Assembly: GCA_934316845.1 (NCBI GenBank)
Contig: CAKRDZ010000006.1
Coordinates: forward strand, 1 to 64,000
Direction of reading: 5' to 3'
From: an uncultured Eubacterium sp.
Lineage (GTDB): Bacteria > Bacillota > Clostridia > Lachnospirales > Lachnospiraceae
DNA length: 64,000 nucleotides
Part shown: one piece after another, positions 33,429 to 43,143 of the stretch
How the letters are laid out: each line of letters starts with the position of its first letter
How positions within the stretch are numbered: position 1 is the stretch's first letter
Program-made: the position numbers and the translations under genes
The notes under the pieces: model-generated
Database searches by the model: none
What the model was told of the DNA's origin: nothing
The model's input: the letters and a program-made list of their open reading frames with translations, nothing else

Positions 33429-36122
33429 GTGGAGAAACTTGTATTGATCGATGGAAACAGCATTGTTAACCGTGCCTTTTACGGCGTACCGGATCTGACT
33501 AACAAGGCAGGTCTGCATACCAATGCGGTCTATGGATTTTTAAATATTTTGCTGAAAATACTGGAAGAGGAGAATCCGACACATCTTCTTGTGGCATTTG
33601 ACGTTAAGGCGCCGACATTCCGCCATGAAATGTTCGACGAGTACAAAGGGACCAGAAAACCAATGCCGGGGGAACTCAGGGAGCAGATTCCGGTGTTGAA
33701 AGAAATTCTTTCTTTAATGAATATTCAGATGAAAGAGCAGGCAGGGATCGAAGCGGACGATATCCTTGGTACGATGGCGAAAACCGGGGAAGCACAGGGG
33801 ATGGAAGTTTCCGTCGTCTCCGGGGACCGCGATCTGCTGCAGCTTGCTACGGATAAGATTAAAGTCCGTATTCCAAAGACCAAAGGCGGAAAGACCATGG
33901 TGGAAGATTACAACCGTCCGCAGGTGATTGAAAAATACGGAGTAACACCGGAGCAGATCATTGATCTGAAAGGCCTTATGGGCGATACGTCCGATAATAT
34001 TCCGGGAGTTCCGGGTGTCGGAGAAAAGACGGCTGTTAAGATTCTGACATTATTTGGAAGCGTGGAAAATGCCATCGCGCATGTGGAGGAGATAAAGCCA
34101 AACCGTGCGAAAGAAGCGGTAAAAAACAATACCAAACTTGCGCTTCTCAGTAAAAAACTGGCAACGATTAAAACCGACTGCAAACTCGGAGTGAAATTAG
34201 ACGAGTGTAAAATGCAGGAAATATTTACGCCGGAAGCGTATGAGAAAATCAGTGAACTGGAATTTAAGTCACTTATGAACCGCTTCCAAAAGGATACAAA
34301 AAATAATGCGGCGGTTGAAGAAAAATTTGAAACGATAAAAAATGCCGGGCAGTTTCGCGCCTGTGTGGATGCCTGCATTGAAAAAGGAGTCCTTGCTTTT
34401 AAACTGTTGTGCAAGGAGAAAGAAGATAAAAATGGACAGGCCAACGGTCAGATGATGTTATTTATGGAGGAAGAAGCCGGTTTGTTTGCCGGTGCGTTGA
34501 CGGCAGATGGGGAGAAAGTTTCGTTCTTTTCCATCGGCGGTGACATCTCCGAACAACTTGTCAAAGAAGAGATAGCGCGTGCAAAAGAGGCCGGCGCGGT
34601 CTTTATAACAAATGATCTGAAAAAGCAGTTGCCGGAACTGCCGGAGCTGGATGAGAAAAAATGTTTTGATACGGGCGTGGCAGCCTATCTTGTATACCCC
34701 GTGCAAAAAGGATTTGCGGAAGAGGATATCAGCACGGAATACGCCGGATTTGTCATGCCGCCGTATTCGCAGACATTTGGAAAAAAGACAATGTACCAGA
34801 TGTGGCAGACACAGCCGGATGATGTAGTTCAGTATACCAGTTACTGTGCACTTGTTTCCGTACTTGCGTACAAACCGCTTCGCCGCAAATTAAAGACGAT
34901 GAAGTCGTATGAACTGTTTGAAGAGATTGAGATGCCTCTTGTATTTACGTTATATCGTATGGAGCAGGAGGGAATCTGCGTTAAGAGAGAAGCCCTGCGT
35001 CAATACGGGGAAAAACTGGGAGAGCGGATCGGCATTCTTGAGACGGAAATTTACGATCTTGCGGGAGAAGAATTTAATATCAATTCTCCAAAGCAATTAG
35101 GTGTTATTTTATTTGAAAAACTCAGGATGCCTTATGGAAAGAAAACAAAGACCGGATATTCGACCTCGGCAGAAGTGCTTGAAAAACTCCGGTATGAAAG
35201 TCCGATCGTGGAGAAGATACTGGAATACCGGCAATTGACCAAATTAAAGTCTACGTATGCAGACGGACTTTCTGTCTACATTGATATGGATGGCAGGATC
35301 CGGACGACATTTAACCAGACAATTACGGCGACAGGGCGGCTGAGCAGTACGGAACCGAATTTACAAAATATTCCAATTCGCATGGAACTTGGACGACAGA
35401 TCCGTAAGGTATTTGTGCCAAAAGACGGATATGTTTTTTTGGATGCCGATTATTCCCAGATTGAGCTTCGTGTGCTGGCGCATATGTCCGGTGATGAAAA
35501 ACTGATCGAAGCATATAAAGAAAATGCCGATGTGCATCAGACGACGGCGTCCCTTGTATTTCATGTGCCGTATGATGAGGTGACACCAATGCAGCGGCGC
35601 GACGCAAAGGCGGTTAATTTTGGAATTGTTTACGGCATCAGCGGCTTTGGATTATCAAGAGATCTTGGCATCACAAAAAAGCAGGCGGAACAATACATTG
35701 AAGATTATTTTGAGACGTATCCGAAAGTGAAAGAGTATATGGATTCCCTGGTGGAGATGGGAAAAAGCAAAGGATATGTGACGTCCCTTTATGGACGCCG
35801 TCGTCCGATCCCGGAACTGACAGCGAAGAATTTTATGCAGCGGCAGTTTGGAGAGCGTATTGCGATGAACTCTCCGATTCAGGGAACAGCAGCAGATATT
35901 ATAAAAATTGCGATGAATCGTGTGGACGCACGGCTTCGGGCAGAGGGAATGGAGTCCCGGCTCATTTTGCAGATTCACGACGAATTGCTAGTAGAAGCAA
36001 AAGAAGAAGAGATAGAAGCAGTATCCCATATCCTGAATGAAGAAATGGTTCACGCGGCAGAATTAAAAGTTCCGTTGATTGCGGATGTGAAGCAGGGATC
36101 AAACTGGTATGAGGCCAAATAA
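33429..36122 (+). CDS. polA: DNA polymerase I
   Basis: An 897-residue repair and Okazaki-processing polymerase. The N-terminal 5'-3' exonuclease (about 1-290) has LVLIDGNSIVNRAFYG, EADDILGT and VSGDRDLLQL. The middle 3'-5' domain is degenerate: AFKLLC stands where proofreading enzymes have a DxE motif, so proofreading is probably lost, as in Bacillus and Taq enzymes. The polymerase part has DADYSQIELRVLAH, RRDAKAVNFGIVYG and QIHDELLVE. GTG at 33429 is preferred over the ATG at 33408 because AAAGGA lies 9 nt before it. coaE follows after 27 bp. Confidence 0.96.
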   Translation: MEKLVLIDGNSIVNRAFYGVPDLTNKAGLHTNAVYGFLNILLKILEEENPTHLLVAFDVKAPTFRHEMFDEYKGTRKPMPGELREQIPVLKEILSLMNIQMKEQAGIEADDILGTMAKTGEAQGMEVSVVSGDRDLLQLATDKIKVRIPKTKGGKTMVEDYNRPQVIEKYGVTPEQIIDLKGLMGDTSDNIPGVPGVGEKTAVKILTLFGSVENAIAHVEEIKPNRAKEAVKNNTKLALLSKKLATIKTDCKLGVKLDECKMQEIFTPEAYEKISELEFKSLMNRFQKDTKNNAAVEEKFETIKNAGQFRACVDACIEKGVLAFKLLCKEKEDKNGQANGQMMLFMEEEAGLFAGALTADGEKVSFFSIGGDISEQLVKEEIARAKEAGAVFITNDLKKQLPELPELDEKKCFDTGVAAYLVYPVQKGFAEEDISTEYAGFVMPPYSQTFGKKTMYQMWQTQPDDVVQYTSYCALVSVLAYKPLRRKLKTMKSYELFEEIEMPLVFTLYRMEQEGICVKREALRQYGEKLGERIGILETEIYDLAGEEFNINSPKQLGVILFEKLRMPYGKKTKTGYSTSAEVLEKLRYESPIVEKILEYRQLTKLKSTYADGLSVYIDMDGRIRTTFNQTITATGRLSSTEPNLQNIPIRMELGRQIRKVFVPKDGYVFLDADYSQIELRVLAHMSGDEKLIEAYKENADVHQTTASLVFHVPYDEVTPMQRRDAKAVNFGIVYGISGFGLSRDLGITKKQAEQYIEDYFETYPKVKEYMDSLVEMGKSKGYVTSLYGRRRPIPELTAKNFMQRQFGERIAMNSPIQGTAADIIKIAMNRVDARLRAEGMESRLILQIHDELLVEAKEEEIEAVSHILNEEMVHAAELKVPLIADVKQGSNWYEAK

Positions 36123-36149
36123 ACGAAGATACTGTGAAGGAGGAGAATT

Positions 36150-36758
36150 ATGATCATTGGAATGGCTGGAGGTGTAGGCAGTGGAAAGTCTACGGTGCTT
36201 TCTGTATTAAATCAATATGAAAAGGTCCGGATCTGTATGGCAGATGAACTGGGACATCAGGCGATGGAGCGGGGAACGCAGGCGTACCAAAAGATCATAT
36301 CTCACTTTGGAACTTCCATATGCAGTGAGGACGGATCGATCGACCGCACGAAACTGGGAAAAATTGTATATGCCGATGACAGACAGCTCGGTATGCTCAA
36401 TGAAATCATACACCCGGTTGTATGGGAGGAAATTGAAAGACAGGCTGCCAAATACGGAGAGGATAATCTGTTTTTCGTTGAAAGTGCGATTCTTTTCGAA
36501 AGCGGACTGGACAAACTGTGCAAAGAGGTTTGGGGAATCTTAACGGATGACAGCCTTCGTTTTCAGAGACTTCAGGAATCCAGAGGATATTCGCGAAAAC
36601 GTGCGGAGAGTATTATGCGTAATCAGGTTTCTCCGTCTTTTTTGAAAAGACATTGTGACAGACTGATCCACAATGACGGGACTAAAGAAGAAATGGAGGC
36701 AGAGATCGCCCGGATCATGAGCGGATACGGATATCGGCGAGGTAATAGTGGAAAATAG
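36150..36758 (+). CDS. coaE: Dephospho-CoA kinase
   Basis: Last step of coenzyme A synthesis, in the cytoplasm: phosphorylates the 3' hydroxyl of dephospho-CoA. The 202-residue P-loop kinase has GGVGSGKST near residue 7, MADELGHQAM near 30 and LFESGLDKL near 114. GGAGGAG precedes the ATG. polA-coaE adjacency is common in Firmicutes. Confidence 0.93.
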   Translation: MIIGMAGGVGSGKSTVLSVLNQYEKVRICMADELGHQAMERGTQAYQKIISHFGTSICSEDGSIDRTKLGKIVYADDRQLGMLNEIIHPVVWEEIERQAAKYGEDNLFFVESAILFESGLDKLCKEVWGILTDDSLRFQRLQESRGYSRKRAESIMRNQVSPSFLKRHCDRLIHNDGTKEEMEAEIARIMSGYGYRRGNSGK

Positions 36759-36771
36759 AAAATAAATGTGG

Positions 36772-36777
36772 TATACT
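36772..36777 (+). promoter_or_regulatory. Possible extended -10 promoter of the ftsA-like operon
   Basis: TATACT preceded by TGG gives an extended -10 element. No good -35 box is visible. The next gene starts 67 bp downstream. Confidence 0.4.
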
Positions 36778-36844
36778 AAAAGATATGGTATGCTCACAAG
36801 AAGCAGACAAATAAAGGGCAGCATGAAATGAATGAGGGATGGCT

Positions 36845-39100
36845 ATGGACAACAAGAGAGAAGATTATGTATTTGGTTTAGATATTGGTACAAGAAGTAT
36901 TGTCGGAACTGTTGGTTACCGTATGGGGACGGATCGTTTTGTTGTGGCTGCACAGGAATCTCTGGAGCATAAGACGCGTGCCGTAATTGATGGACAGATT
37001 CACGACATCACGACCGTGGCAGCGGAGATCAAAACGGTGAAAAAGCGGCTGGAAAAGACAATCGGCCAGCAGCTGAAGCACGTCAGCATTGCGGCAGCCG
37101 GCCGTGTGCTGAAGACAAAGACGGTAAAGGCAGAGCATGAGCTGCCGACGGAAACACGGGTCACAAAAGAGCATATACATTCGCTTGACAGTATTGCGGT
37201 AGAAAAAGCATATGATTTGATCCGGCAAGAAAATTATCAAAAAGATCAGAGTTTTTATTGTGTCGGTTATTCACCGGTAAAATATTATCTGAACGGATAT
37301 CCGATGGAGATGATAGAAAAGCACATGGCATCGACGATCGGGGTCGAGATGATTGCGACATTTCTGCCGGATGAAGTTGTTGACGGCCTGTATCAGGCAG
37401 TCGAAGAAGCAGGGCTGCAGGTGGCAAGTCTGACGTTAGAGCCAATTGCAGCTATTAACGTAGCAATTCCGGAGCGCTTCCGGCTTTTGAACATTGCCTT
37501 GGTAGACGTTGGTGCCGGTACATCGGATATTTCTGTTGTCAATGGGGGAAGTGTGATCGCTTATGGCATGATGCCGCTTGCCGGAGATGAGATCACGGAA
37601 GCGATCGCCAAAAAATATCTGACGGACTTTGAGACGGCAGAAAAAGCCAAAAAAGAGGCGGATAGAAAGAAAGTAGTTACGATTAAGGATATTATGGGAG
37701 AAGTGATAAAAGTTCCCCAGGAAGATATTCATAGAGTGGCGGAAGAGGCGCTGGATCCGATTGTCAGCAATGTAGCACAAAAGATTATCGAGTTAAACGG
37801 AGATAGTCCGGTCAGTGCAGTGTTTGTTGTCGGTGGAGGAGGAAAGATGCCGGGCTTTACCCAGAAACTGGCAGAAGAATTGAATCTTCCGGAAAACCGT
37901 GTGGCAATCCGTGGCGCAGAAGTGCTGCAGCAGATTGATTTTAGCGCAACAAATGTCAAAAAAGATTCGACGCTGGTAACACCGATCGGAATCTGTCTCG
38001 AATATTATGAGCAGAAAAGCAGTTTTATCTATGTCAATGTCAACGGTGCACGCGTAAAAATTTATGACAATGGAAAAGCAACGGTGTTAGATGCGTGCAT
38101 TCACGCGGGATTTTCACAGGACAGCCTGTTTCCTTCCCGTGGTGCGGGGATTCATTATACCATGAATGGAGAAGCGCGGGAAGCCAAAGGATATCTCGGA
38201 GAGCCGGCGGAAGTGACAATAAATGGAAAAGAAACCAGTCTCAACGAATTGGTCAAAGAAGAGGACGATGTGGAGATCAAGCCGGCATCCAAAGGGGAGG
38301 CGGCTCGTCTCACGGTCGGACGCATTAAAGAATGTCAGCATAAGATAAAGATACACTGGTTTGATGAAGCGTTGGAATATCCGGTGAAAACTTATGTCAA
38401 CGGCAAAAAGTGTGATAACGATTATGTGATCCGGGAAGGCGACCAAATTGCCATTGATGAGACTTGTAAGATCGAAGAATTGTTTGATTATACCGGCATG
38501 GAGAAGCGGGAAGATATTGTATTAAATGGCGAAAAAGCGTCACTTACCAAACGTGTGGCAGAAGGCGATGAGATAACCGCTGTACCGGTTGTAAAAAAGA
38601 CATCCGGGCAATCACAAAAAACGGCAGAAAGTAATAAAAAACCGGATGCGATCCGGGATATGGTAAAACAGATACAAAAGGAAAATGAGCAGCCGGCAGA
38701 GGATCCCCTGCTTGCGGCACCAAAACCGCTTCCATCGTGGGCGGCAGATCTGCCATTTATGACAAAGAATCACCAGACAGAGCAGCCGGCGGCGTTGATA
38801 ACGCCAATACCGGCAGAAGTTCCGGAAGAGGCCGCACCGGTTTCCGCACCTGCGGCATTTGAACCGGCAGCGCCTGCAGCTGCACAGCCAAAAAGAATTA
38901 AGGTTGAGATCAATGGCACACCGACTCTTTTACCGGAAAAAGACAGACCGATTTTTGTGGATCTGTTTGATGTGTATCCGATCGATCTGACAAAGCCGGG
39001 CGGAAAACGAATGGTTTCGAGACTAAACGGAATTGATGTTATCGATTTTACGATGCCGCTTCATGAAGGAGACCGGGTAGACTTGTATTGGGAAAAGTAA
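36845..39100 (+). CDS. FtsA-like ASKHA ATPase with repeated C-terminal extension
   Basis: A 751-residue protein. Residues 1-370 form a complete FtsA/PilM-type actin fold: phosphate-1 loop GLDIGTRSIVGTVGY, phosphate-2 VDVGAGTSDISVV near 222 and adenosine motif VVGGGGKMPGF near 330, with an SHS2-like 1C insertion around 85-190. The remaining ~380 residues are absent from FtsA. They hold several small repeats with NGK/NGE..L...V.EGD..., for example at VTINGKETSL, TYVNGKKCDN, IVLNGEKASL and VEINGTPTLL, plus an A/P-rich linker around 640-680. AGGG lies 6 nt before the ATG at 36845. It probably acts in division or envelope assembly; no pilus genes are present. Confidence 0.8.
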   Translation: MDNKREDYVFGLDIGTRSIVGTVGYRMGTDRFVVAAQESLEHKTRAVIDGQIHDITTVAAEIKTVKKRLEKTIGQQLKHVSIAAAGRVLKTKTVKAEHELPTETRVTKEHIHSLDSIAVEKAYDLIRQENYQKDQSFYCVGYSPVKYYLNGYPMEMIEKHMASTIGVEMIATFLPDEVVDGLYQAVEEAGLQVASLTLEPIAAINVAIPERFRLLNIALVDVGAGTSDISVVNGGSVIAYGMMPLAGDEITEAIAKKYLTDFETAEKAKKEADRKKVVTIKDIMGEVIKVPQEDIHRVAEEALDPIVSNVAQKIIELNGDSPVSAVFVVGGGGKMPGFTQKLAEELNLPENRVAIRGAEVLQQIDFSATNVKKDSTLVTPIGICLEYYEQKSSFIYVNVNGARVKIYDNGKATVLDACIHAGFSQDSLFPSRGAGIHYTMNGEAREAKGYLGEPAEVTINGKETSLNELVKEEDDVEIKPASKGEAARLTVGRIKECQHKIKIHWFDEALEYPVKTYVNGKKCDNDYVIREGDQIAIDETCKIEELFDYTGMEKREDIVLNGEKASLTKRVAEGDEITAVPVVKKTSGQSQKTAESNKKPDAIRDMVKQIQKENEQPAEDPLLAAPKPLPSWAADLPFMTKNHQTEQPAALITPIPAEVPEEAAPVSAPAAFEPAAPAAAQPKRIKVEINGTPTLLPEKDRPIFVDLFDVYPIDLTKPGGKRMVSRLNGIDVIDFTMPLHEGDRVDLYWEK

Positions 39101-39119
39101 CGTGATAGGAGAAATCAGG

Positions 39120-39929
39120 ATGGAATTGTACAGCATTGCCAGCGGGAGCAGCGGAAACAGCATTTTCGCAGGAACGTCGGCAGAAAATACCGGTATTTTA
39201 CTCGATGCCGGTATCAGTAAGAAAAGAATTGAAGAAGGTCTGGCGCAGAGACAGCTGTCGATGGAGCAGGTGGAGGCTGTTTTTATCACACATGAACATG
39301 CCGATCATATCAGCGGGCTTGGCCCGATCGCACGGAAATATGCGATTCCCATTTATGCGACAGAGGGAACGATACAATACATACGGGAAACCGGAAAATG
39401 TGGCAAAGTGGATTCGGATCTGTTTCACTGCGTACGTCCCGATGAATCCGTACATGTTGCCGGCATGGAGATCACACCGTTTTCCATTTCCCACGATGCC
39501 GCGGATCCGGTAGGATATACGATGCGGGCAGAGGGGAAAAAACTGGCCGTAGCGACCGATATGGGAGAATATACCGATTATACGGTCTCTCATCTGCAGG
39601 ATTGTGACGGCATGCTTCTGGAGGCAAATCACGATATCAATATGCTTCAGGTCGGCAGCTATCCGTATTCTTTGAAGATGAGGATATTGGGGAAAAAAGG
39701 ACACCTTTCCAACGATGCCTGCGGAAGGCTTTTAAAACGATTGATGGCACATAAACTGCGGCATGTTCTTTTGGGGCATCTGAGCCAGGATAACAATTAT
39801 CCGGAACTTGCCTATGAGACGGTCAAATACGAGTTGACGCAGGAAGAAGGCATGGTGCCGGGAAAAGATTTTGTATTGGATGTTGCACGTAGAAATGAAC
39901 CCACTCCACCGATTTTGGTGCAAGGTTAA
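39120..39929 (+). CDS. MBL-fold metallo-hydrolase (WalJ/YycJ-like)
   Basis: A 269-residue metallo-beta-lactamase-fold protein. It starts MELYSIASGSSGNS, the signature of the WalJ/YycJ group, and has the metal-binding THEHADHISGL near residue 58-68 plus ATDMGEY and EANHD later. These proteins are thought to act on nucleic acids in DNA repair or replication-transcription coordination. ATAGGAG lies 8 nt before the ATG at 39120. The gene follows the ftsA-like gene by 19 bp. Confidence 0.88.
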   Translation: MELYSIASGSSGNSIFAGTSAENTGILLDAGISKKRIEEGLAQRQLSMEQVEAVFITHEHADHISGLGPIARKYAIPIYATEGTIQYIRETGKCGKVDSDLFHCVRPDESVHVAGMEITPFSISHDAADPVGYTMRAEGKKLAVATDMGEYTDYTVSHLQDCDGMLLEANHDINMLQVGSYPYSLKMRILGKKGHLSNDACGRLLKRLMAHKLRHVLLGHLSQDNNYPELAYETVKYELTQEEGMVPGKDFVLDVARRNEPTPPILVQG

Positions 39930-39957
39930 TAGATTACAATAAGAAATGGAGATTATT

Positions 39958-40230
39958 ATGAAGAAGACAATTATTACGGTAGTAGGAAAAGACAGCGTAG
40001 GAATCATTGCAAAAGTATGTACTTATCTTTCAGACAAAACCATTAACATTCTGGACATTTCCCAGACGATCGTGGATGGGTATTTTAACATGATGATGAT
40101 CGTAAATATGGAAGATGCGACAAAAAGTTTTGCTGAAATTTCAGAAGAACTTGAAAAGATGGGCGAAGAGATCCATTGTATCATCCGCGTACAGCGAGAG
40201 GAAATTTTTAACAAAATGCACCGCATCTAA
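39958..40230 (+). CDS. ACT domain protein (UPF0237)
   Basis: A 90-residue single ACT-type regulator. KTIITVVGKDSVGIIAKV is the ligand-binding ACT start and the rest keeps the ferredoxin-like alternation. The next gene is UPF0210; the two families are almost always adjacent in Firmicutes, so they probably act as a pair. GGAG lies 6 nt before the ATG at 39958. The ligand is unknown. Confidence 0.88.
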   Translation: MKKTIITVVGKDSVGIIAKVCTYLSDKTINILDISQTIVDGYFNMMMIVNMEDATKSFAEISEELEKMGEEIHCIIRVQREEIFNKMHRI

Positions 40231-40244
40231 GGAGGATAAAAACT

Positions 40245-41609
40245 GTGATTAATATACATGAAGTAATTGAAACGAATGATATGATCGAAAAGGAAAATCT
40301 CGACGTGCGTACCATTACGATGGGGATCAGCCTGTTGGACTGCATTGACAGTGATCTTGATAAAGTATGCGATAACATTTACAACAAGATCACGACGATG
40401 GCAAAAGATCTTGTCGAAGTCGGCGAAGAGATCAGCATGGAGTACGGAATTCCGATTGTAAACAAACGTATTTCCATCACACCGGCTGCTCTGATCGGAG
40501 GCTCGGCCTGCAAGAGTCCGGAGGATTTTGTACAGATCGCCAAAGCGCTTGACCGCGCAGCAAAGACGGTTGGCGTAAACTTTATCGGCGGTTACACGGC
40601 ACTGGTATCGAAGAAGATGACAAAAGCAGATGAGTATCTGATCCGTTCGATCCCACAGGCACTTGCCTGCACAGAGCGTGTGTGCAGTTCCGTCAATGTC
40701 GGTTCGACAAAGACCGGTCTGGATATGGATGCCATCCGATTGATGGGAAAAATTGTAAAAGACACGGCAAAACTGACCGCCGATCAGGATTCCCTTGGCT
40801 GTGCCAAACTGGTTGTCTTTTGTAATGCGCCGGATGATAACCCATTTATGGCAGGTGCGTTCCACGGTGTTACGGAAGGTGACGCGATCATCAATGTCGG
40901 TGTCAGCGGCCCCGGTGTAGTAAAAACAGCACTTGAGAGCGTAAAAGACAAAGATTTTGGAAAAGTATGTGAAACGATCAAAAAGACGGCATTTAAGATT
41001 ACCCGTGTCGGCCAGCTGGTGGCGTATGAGGCATCTCACCGTCTGAATGTACCGTTTGGTATCATCGACCTGTCTCTTGCTCCGACTCCGGCAGTCGGGG
41101 ACAGTATCGCGGAGATTTTTGAGGCTCTCGGACTGGAACGTGCCGGCGCGCCGGGAACGACGGCAGCTCTTGCTATGTTAAACGACCAGGTGAAAAAGGG
41201 CGGTGTTATGGCATCTTCCTACGTCGGTGGTTTGAGCGGTGCGTTTATCCCTGTCAGCGAGGACCAGGGAATGATCGATGCGGTCAACGATGGCGCATTG
41301 ACCTTGGAAAAACTGGAAGCGATGACCTGTGTATGTTCCGTAGGACTTGACATGATCGCAATTCCGGGAGATACGAAAGAGACGACCATCGCCGGCATCA
41401 TTGCCGACGAGATGGCGATCGGTATGGTAAACCAGAAAACGACGGCTGTCCGCGTGATTCCGGTACAGGGCAAGAAAGTCGGTGATACGGCAGAATTTGG
41501 CGGTCTGCTTGGTTATGCGCCAATCATGCCGGTCAATACATTTGGCTGTGATGATTTCGTCAATCGTCCGGGAAGAATACCGGCACCGATCCACAGCTTT
41601 AAAAACTAG
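40245..41609 (+). CDS. UPF0210 (PFL-like, DUF711) family protein
   Basis: A 454-residue cytoplasmic protein of the UPF0210 family, which has a pyruvate-formate-lyase-like barrel fold without an assigned reaction. Recognisable stretches are ETNDMIEKENLDVRTITMG, GGYTALVSKKM, IIDLSLAPTPAVGDS and the end NRPGRIPAPIHS. The GTG start is supported by AAGGAGG. It lies 14 bp after its usual ACT-domain partner. A glycine-radical function is not supported: no radical motif is visible. Confidence 0.9.
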   Translation: MINIHEVIETNDMIEKENLDVRTITMGISLLDCIDSDLDKVCDNIYNKITTMAKDLVEVGEEISMEYGIPIVNKRISITPAALIGGSACKSPEDFVQIAKALDRAAKTVGVNFIGGYTALVSKKMTKADEYLIRSIPQALACTERVCSSVNVGSTKTGLDMDAIRLMGKIVKDTAKLTADQDSLGCAKLVVFCNAPDDNPFMAGAFHGVTEGDAIINVGVSGPGVVKTALESVKDKDFGKVCETIKKTAFKITRVGQLVAYEASHRLNVPFGIIDLSLAPTPAVGDSIAEIFEALGLERAGAPGTTAALAMLNDQVKKGGVMASSYVGGLSGAFIPVSEDQGMIDAVNDGALTLEKLEAMTCVCSVGLDMIAIPGDTKETTIAGIIADEMAIGMVNQKTTAVRVIPVQGKKVGDTAEFGGLLGYAPIMPVNTFGCDDFVNRPGRIPAPIHSFKN

Positions 41610-41638
41610 GAAACTATTCAGGAACAATGAATAGTTTC
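41610..41638. repeat. 29-bp perfect hairpin sharing the ACTATTCAGGA motif
   Basis: GAAACTATTCA (41610-41620) and TGAATAGTTTC (41628-41638) are perfect 11-bp arms around GGAACAA. The left arm plus loop contains ACTATTCAGGA, identical to the ends of the large element at 22167-22359, so it may be a deletion remnant of the same repeat family. It lies directly after the UPF0210 stop codon but lacks a T-run. Confidence 0.7.
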
Positions 41639-41659
41639 ATAAACAATTCAGGAGGCTAT

Positions 41660-43114
41660 ATGTTAGAGCAGATTGACTATAAGACTATTTTTCACTATTT
41701 TGAAGAAATTTCAAAAGTACCAAGAGGTTCCTATCACAATGAAAAAATCAGTGATTATCTGGTGCAGTTTGCAAAAGAACGCGCAATAGCCTATCGACAG
41801 GAAACTTGTGGAAATGTAATTTTCTGGAAACCGGCTTCTCCGGACTGCCGCTCCACGAAGACTGTTATGATGCAGGGGCACATGGATATGGTTTGTGTCT
41901 GCGAAGACGACTCCCATGATTTTGCGACAGAGGGATTGAATCTGCAGATCCACGGAGACTGGCTGGAAGCGGAAAAAACGACGCTGGGAGGCGACGACGG
42001 GATTGCGCTGGCATACATTCTTGCCGTTTTTGCCGATGATACGCTGACGCATCCGGCATTGGAAGCCGTGATCACGGTGGATGAGGAAGTCGGTATGGAA
42101 GGGGCTTCCGCATTGGATGCCTCGGATCTGAAAGCCGATTACCTGATCAATATTGATAACGAAGAAGAGGGTGTACTTCTTGTCAGCTGCGCCGGTGGTG
42201 CCAGTGTAGATGTCTGCGTGGAAGGAACGCTGGAAAAACAGAGCGGAATCCCGGTAGAGATATGCCTTTCCGGACTTTGCGGCGGGCATTCCGGGACAGA
42301 GATCGACAAACATCCTGCCAATGCCTCCATCCTTTTGGGGCGTTTGCTGCGAGGCGTGAAAGAAGACATCTGTCTGCACACAATAACCGGTGGCGATAAG
42401 GACAACGTCATTACGCCAAAAGCAGCCGCAACGATTCTCTGTACCGGAGAGGTATCTGCGGTCTGTGACTGTTTACAGCAGACAAAAGAGCAGTTGTGTC
42501 AGGAGTTTGTAGCAGCAGAGCCGAATCTTACGATAGATATTATTCCGGGCGAAAGAATGGAAATGGAAGTGTTTTCCGGTAGTTTTACCAAACAACTGTT
42601 AGACTATCTGAACCTTACGATCACCGGGGTGCAGGTAATGAGTGCCCAGGTTACGGGAATGGTTGAAAGTTCCTTGAATCTTGGGATTGTGAAGACCGGC
42701 GCCGGACAAATTCAGATGTCGTATTCGGTGCGGAGCCAGAAACAGACCTACAAAGAGTATATGGTTTCGCAGGTGCGGACATTGGCTGCACACATTTTTG
42801 ACGGAGAAACCAAGGCCGGTGTGACGGTTCGCGGCGAATATCCGGCATGGGATTATAAGCAGGATTCGGTGCTTCGTCAGGTGATGACTTCCTGTTATGA
42901 AAAGCGGTTTGGAGAAAGCCCACGTGTCGAGGGCATTCATGCCGGTCTGGAATGCGGCATTCTTTTGCAAAAAATGCCAGATCTTGACATTGTTTCGATG
43001 GGACCGGAGATTCAGGATATTCATACGGTAAAAGAGAGGCTTTCAATCTCATCGGCAAAACGAAATTATGATTATCTGCTGGATGTGTTGTCGGCACTGG
43101 CAGAGATGGAATAG
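41660..43114 (+). CDS. pepD: Aminoacyl-histidine dipeptidase (Xaa-His dipeptidase, M20)
   Basis: A 484-residue cytosolic M20-family metallopeptidase that releases histidine from dipeptides such as beta-alanyl- or glycyl-histidine. Metal ligands are seen in QGHMDMVC near residue 73, GGDDGIALA near 112 and VDEEVGMEGA near 142, with the SGLCGGHSGTEI dimerisation region near 213. HAGLECGIL near the C-terminus holds another conserved segment. GGAGG lies 4 nt before the ATG at 41660. Confidence 0.92.
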   Translation: MLEQIDYKTIFHYFEEISKVPRGSYHNEKISDYLVQFAKERAIAYRQETCGNVIFWKPASPDCRSTKTVMMQGHMDMVCVCEDDSHDFATEGLNLQIHGDWLEAEKTTLGGDDGIALAYILAVFADDTLTHPALEAVITVDEEVGMEGASALDASDLKADYLINIDNEEEGVLLVSCAGGASVDVCVEGTLEKQSGIPVEICLSGLCGGHSGTEIDKHPANASILLGRLLRGVKEDICLHTITGGDKDNVITPKAAATILCTGEVSAVCDCLQQTKEQLCQEFVAAEPNLTIDIIPGERMEMEVFSGSFTKQLLDYLNLTITGVQVMSAQVTGMVESSLNLGIVKTGAGQIQMSYSVRSQKQTYKEYMVSQVRTLAAHIFDGETKAGVTVRGEYPAWDYKQDSVLRQVMTSCYEKRFGESPRVEGIHAGLECGILLQKMPDLDIVSMGPEIQDIHTVKERLSISSAKRNYDYLLDVLSALAEME

Positions 43115-43143
43115 GAGTGCAATACCTCCGGATTGGAGCAATT

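Noticed and set aside
40227..41039. Long minus-strand frame opposite the UPF0210 gene
   Set aside because: Antisense shadow of a conserved coding region with no start signal or domain.
40245..41609. Glycyl-radical enzyme (pyruvate formate-lyase)
   Set aside because: UPF0210 members only share the barrel fold; the glycyl-radical motif near the C-terminus and an activating enzyme gene are absent.
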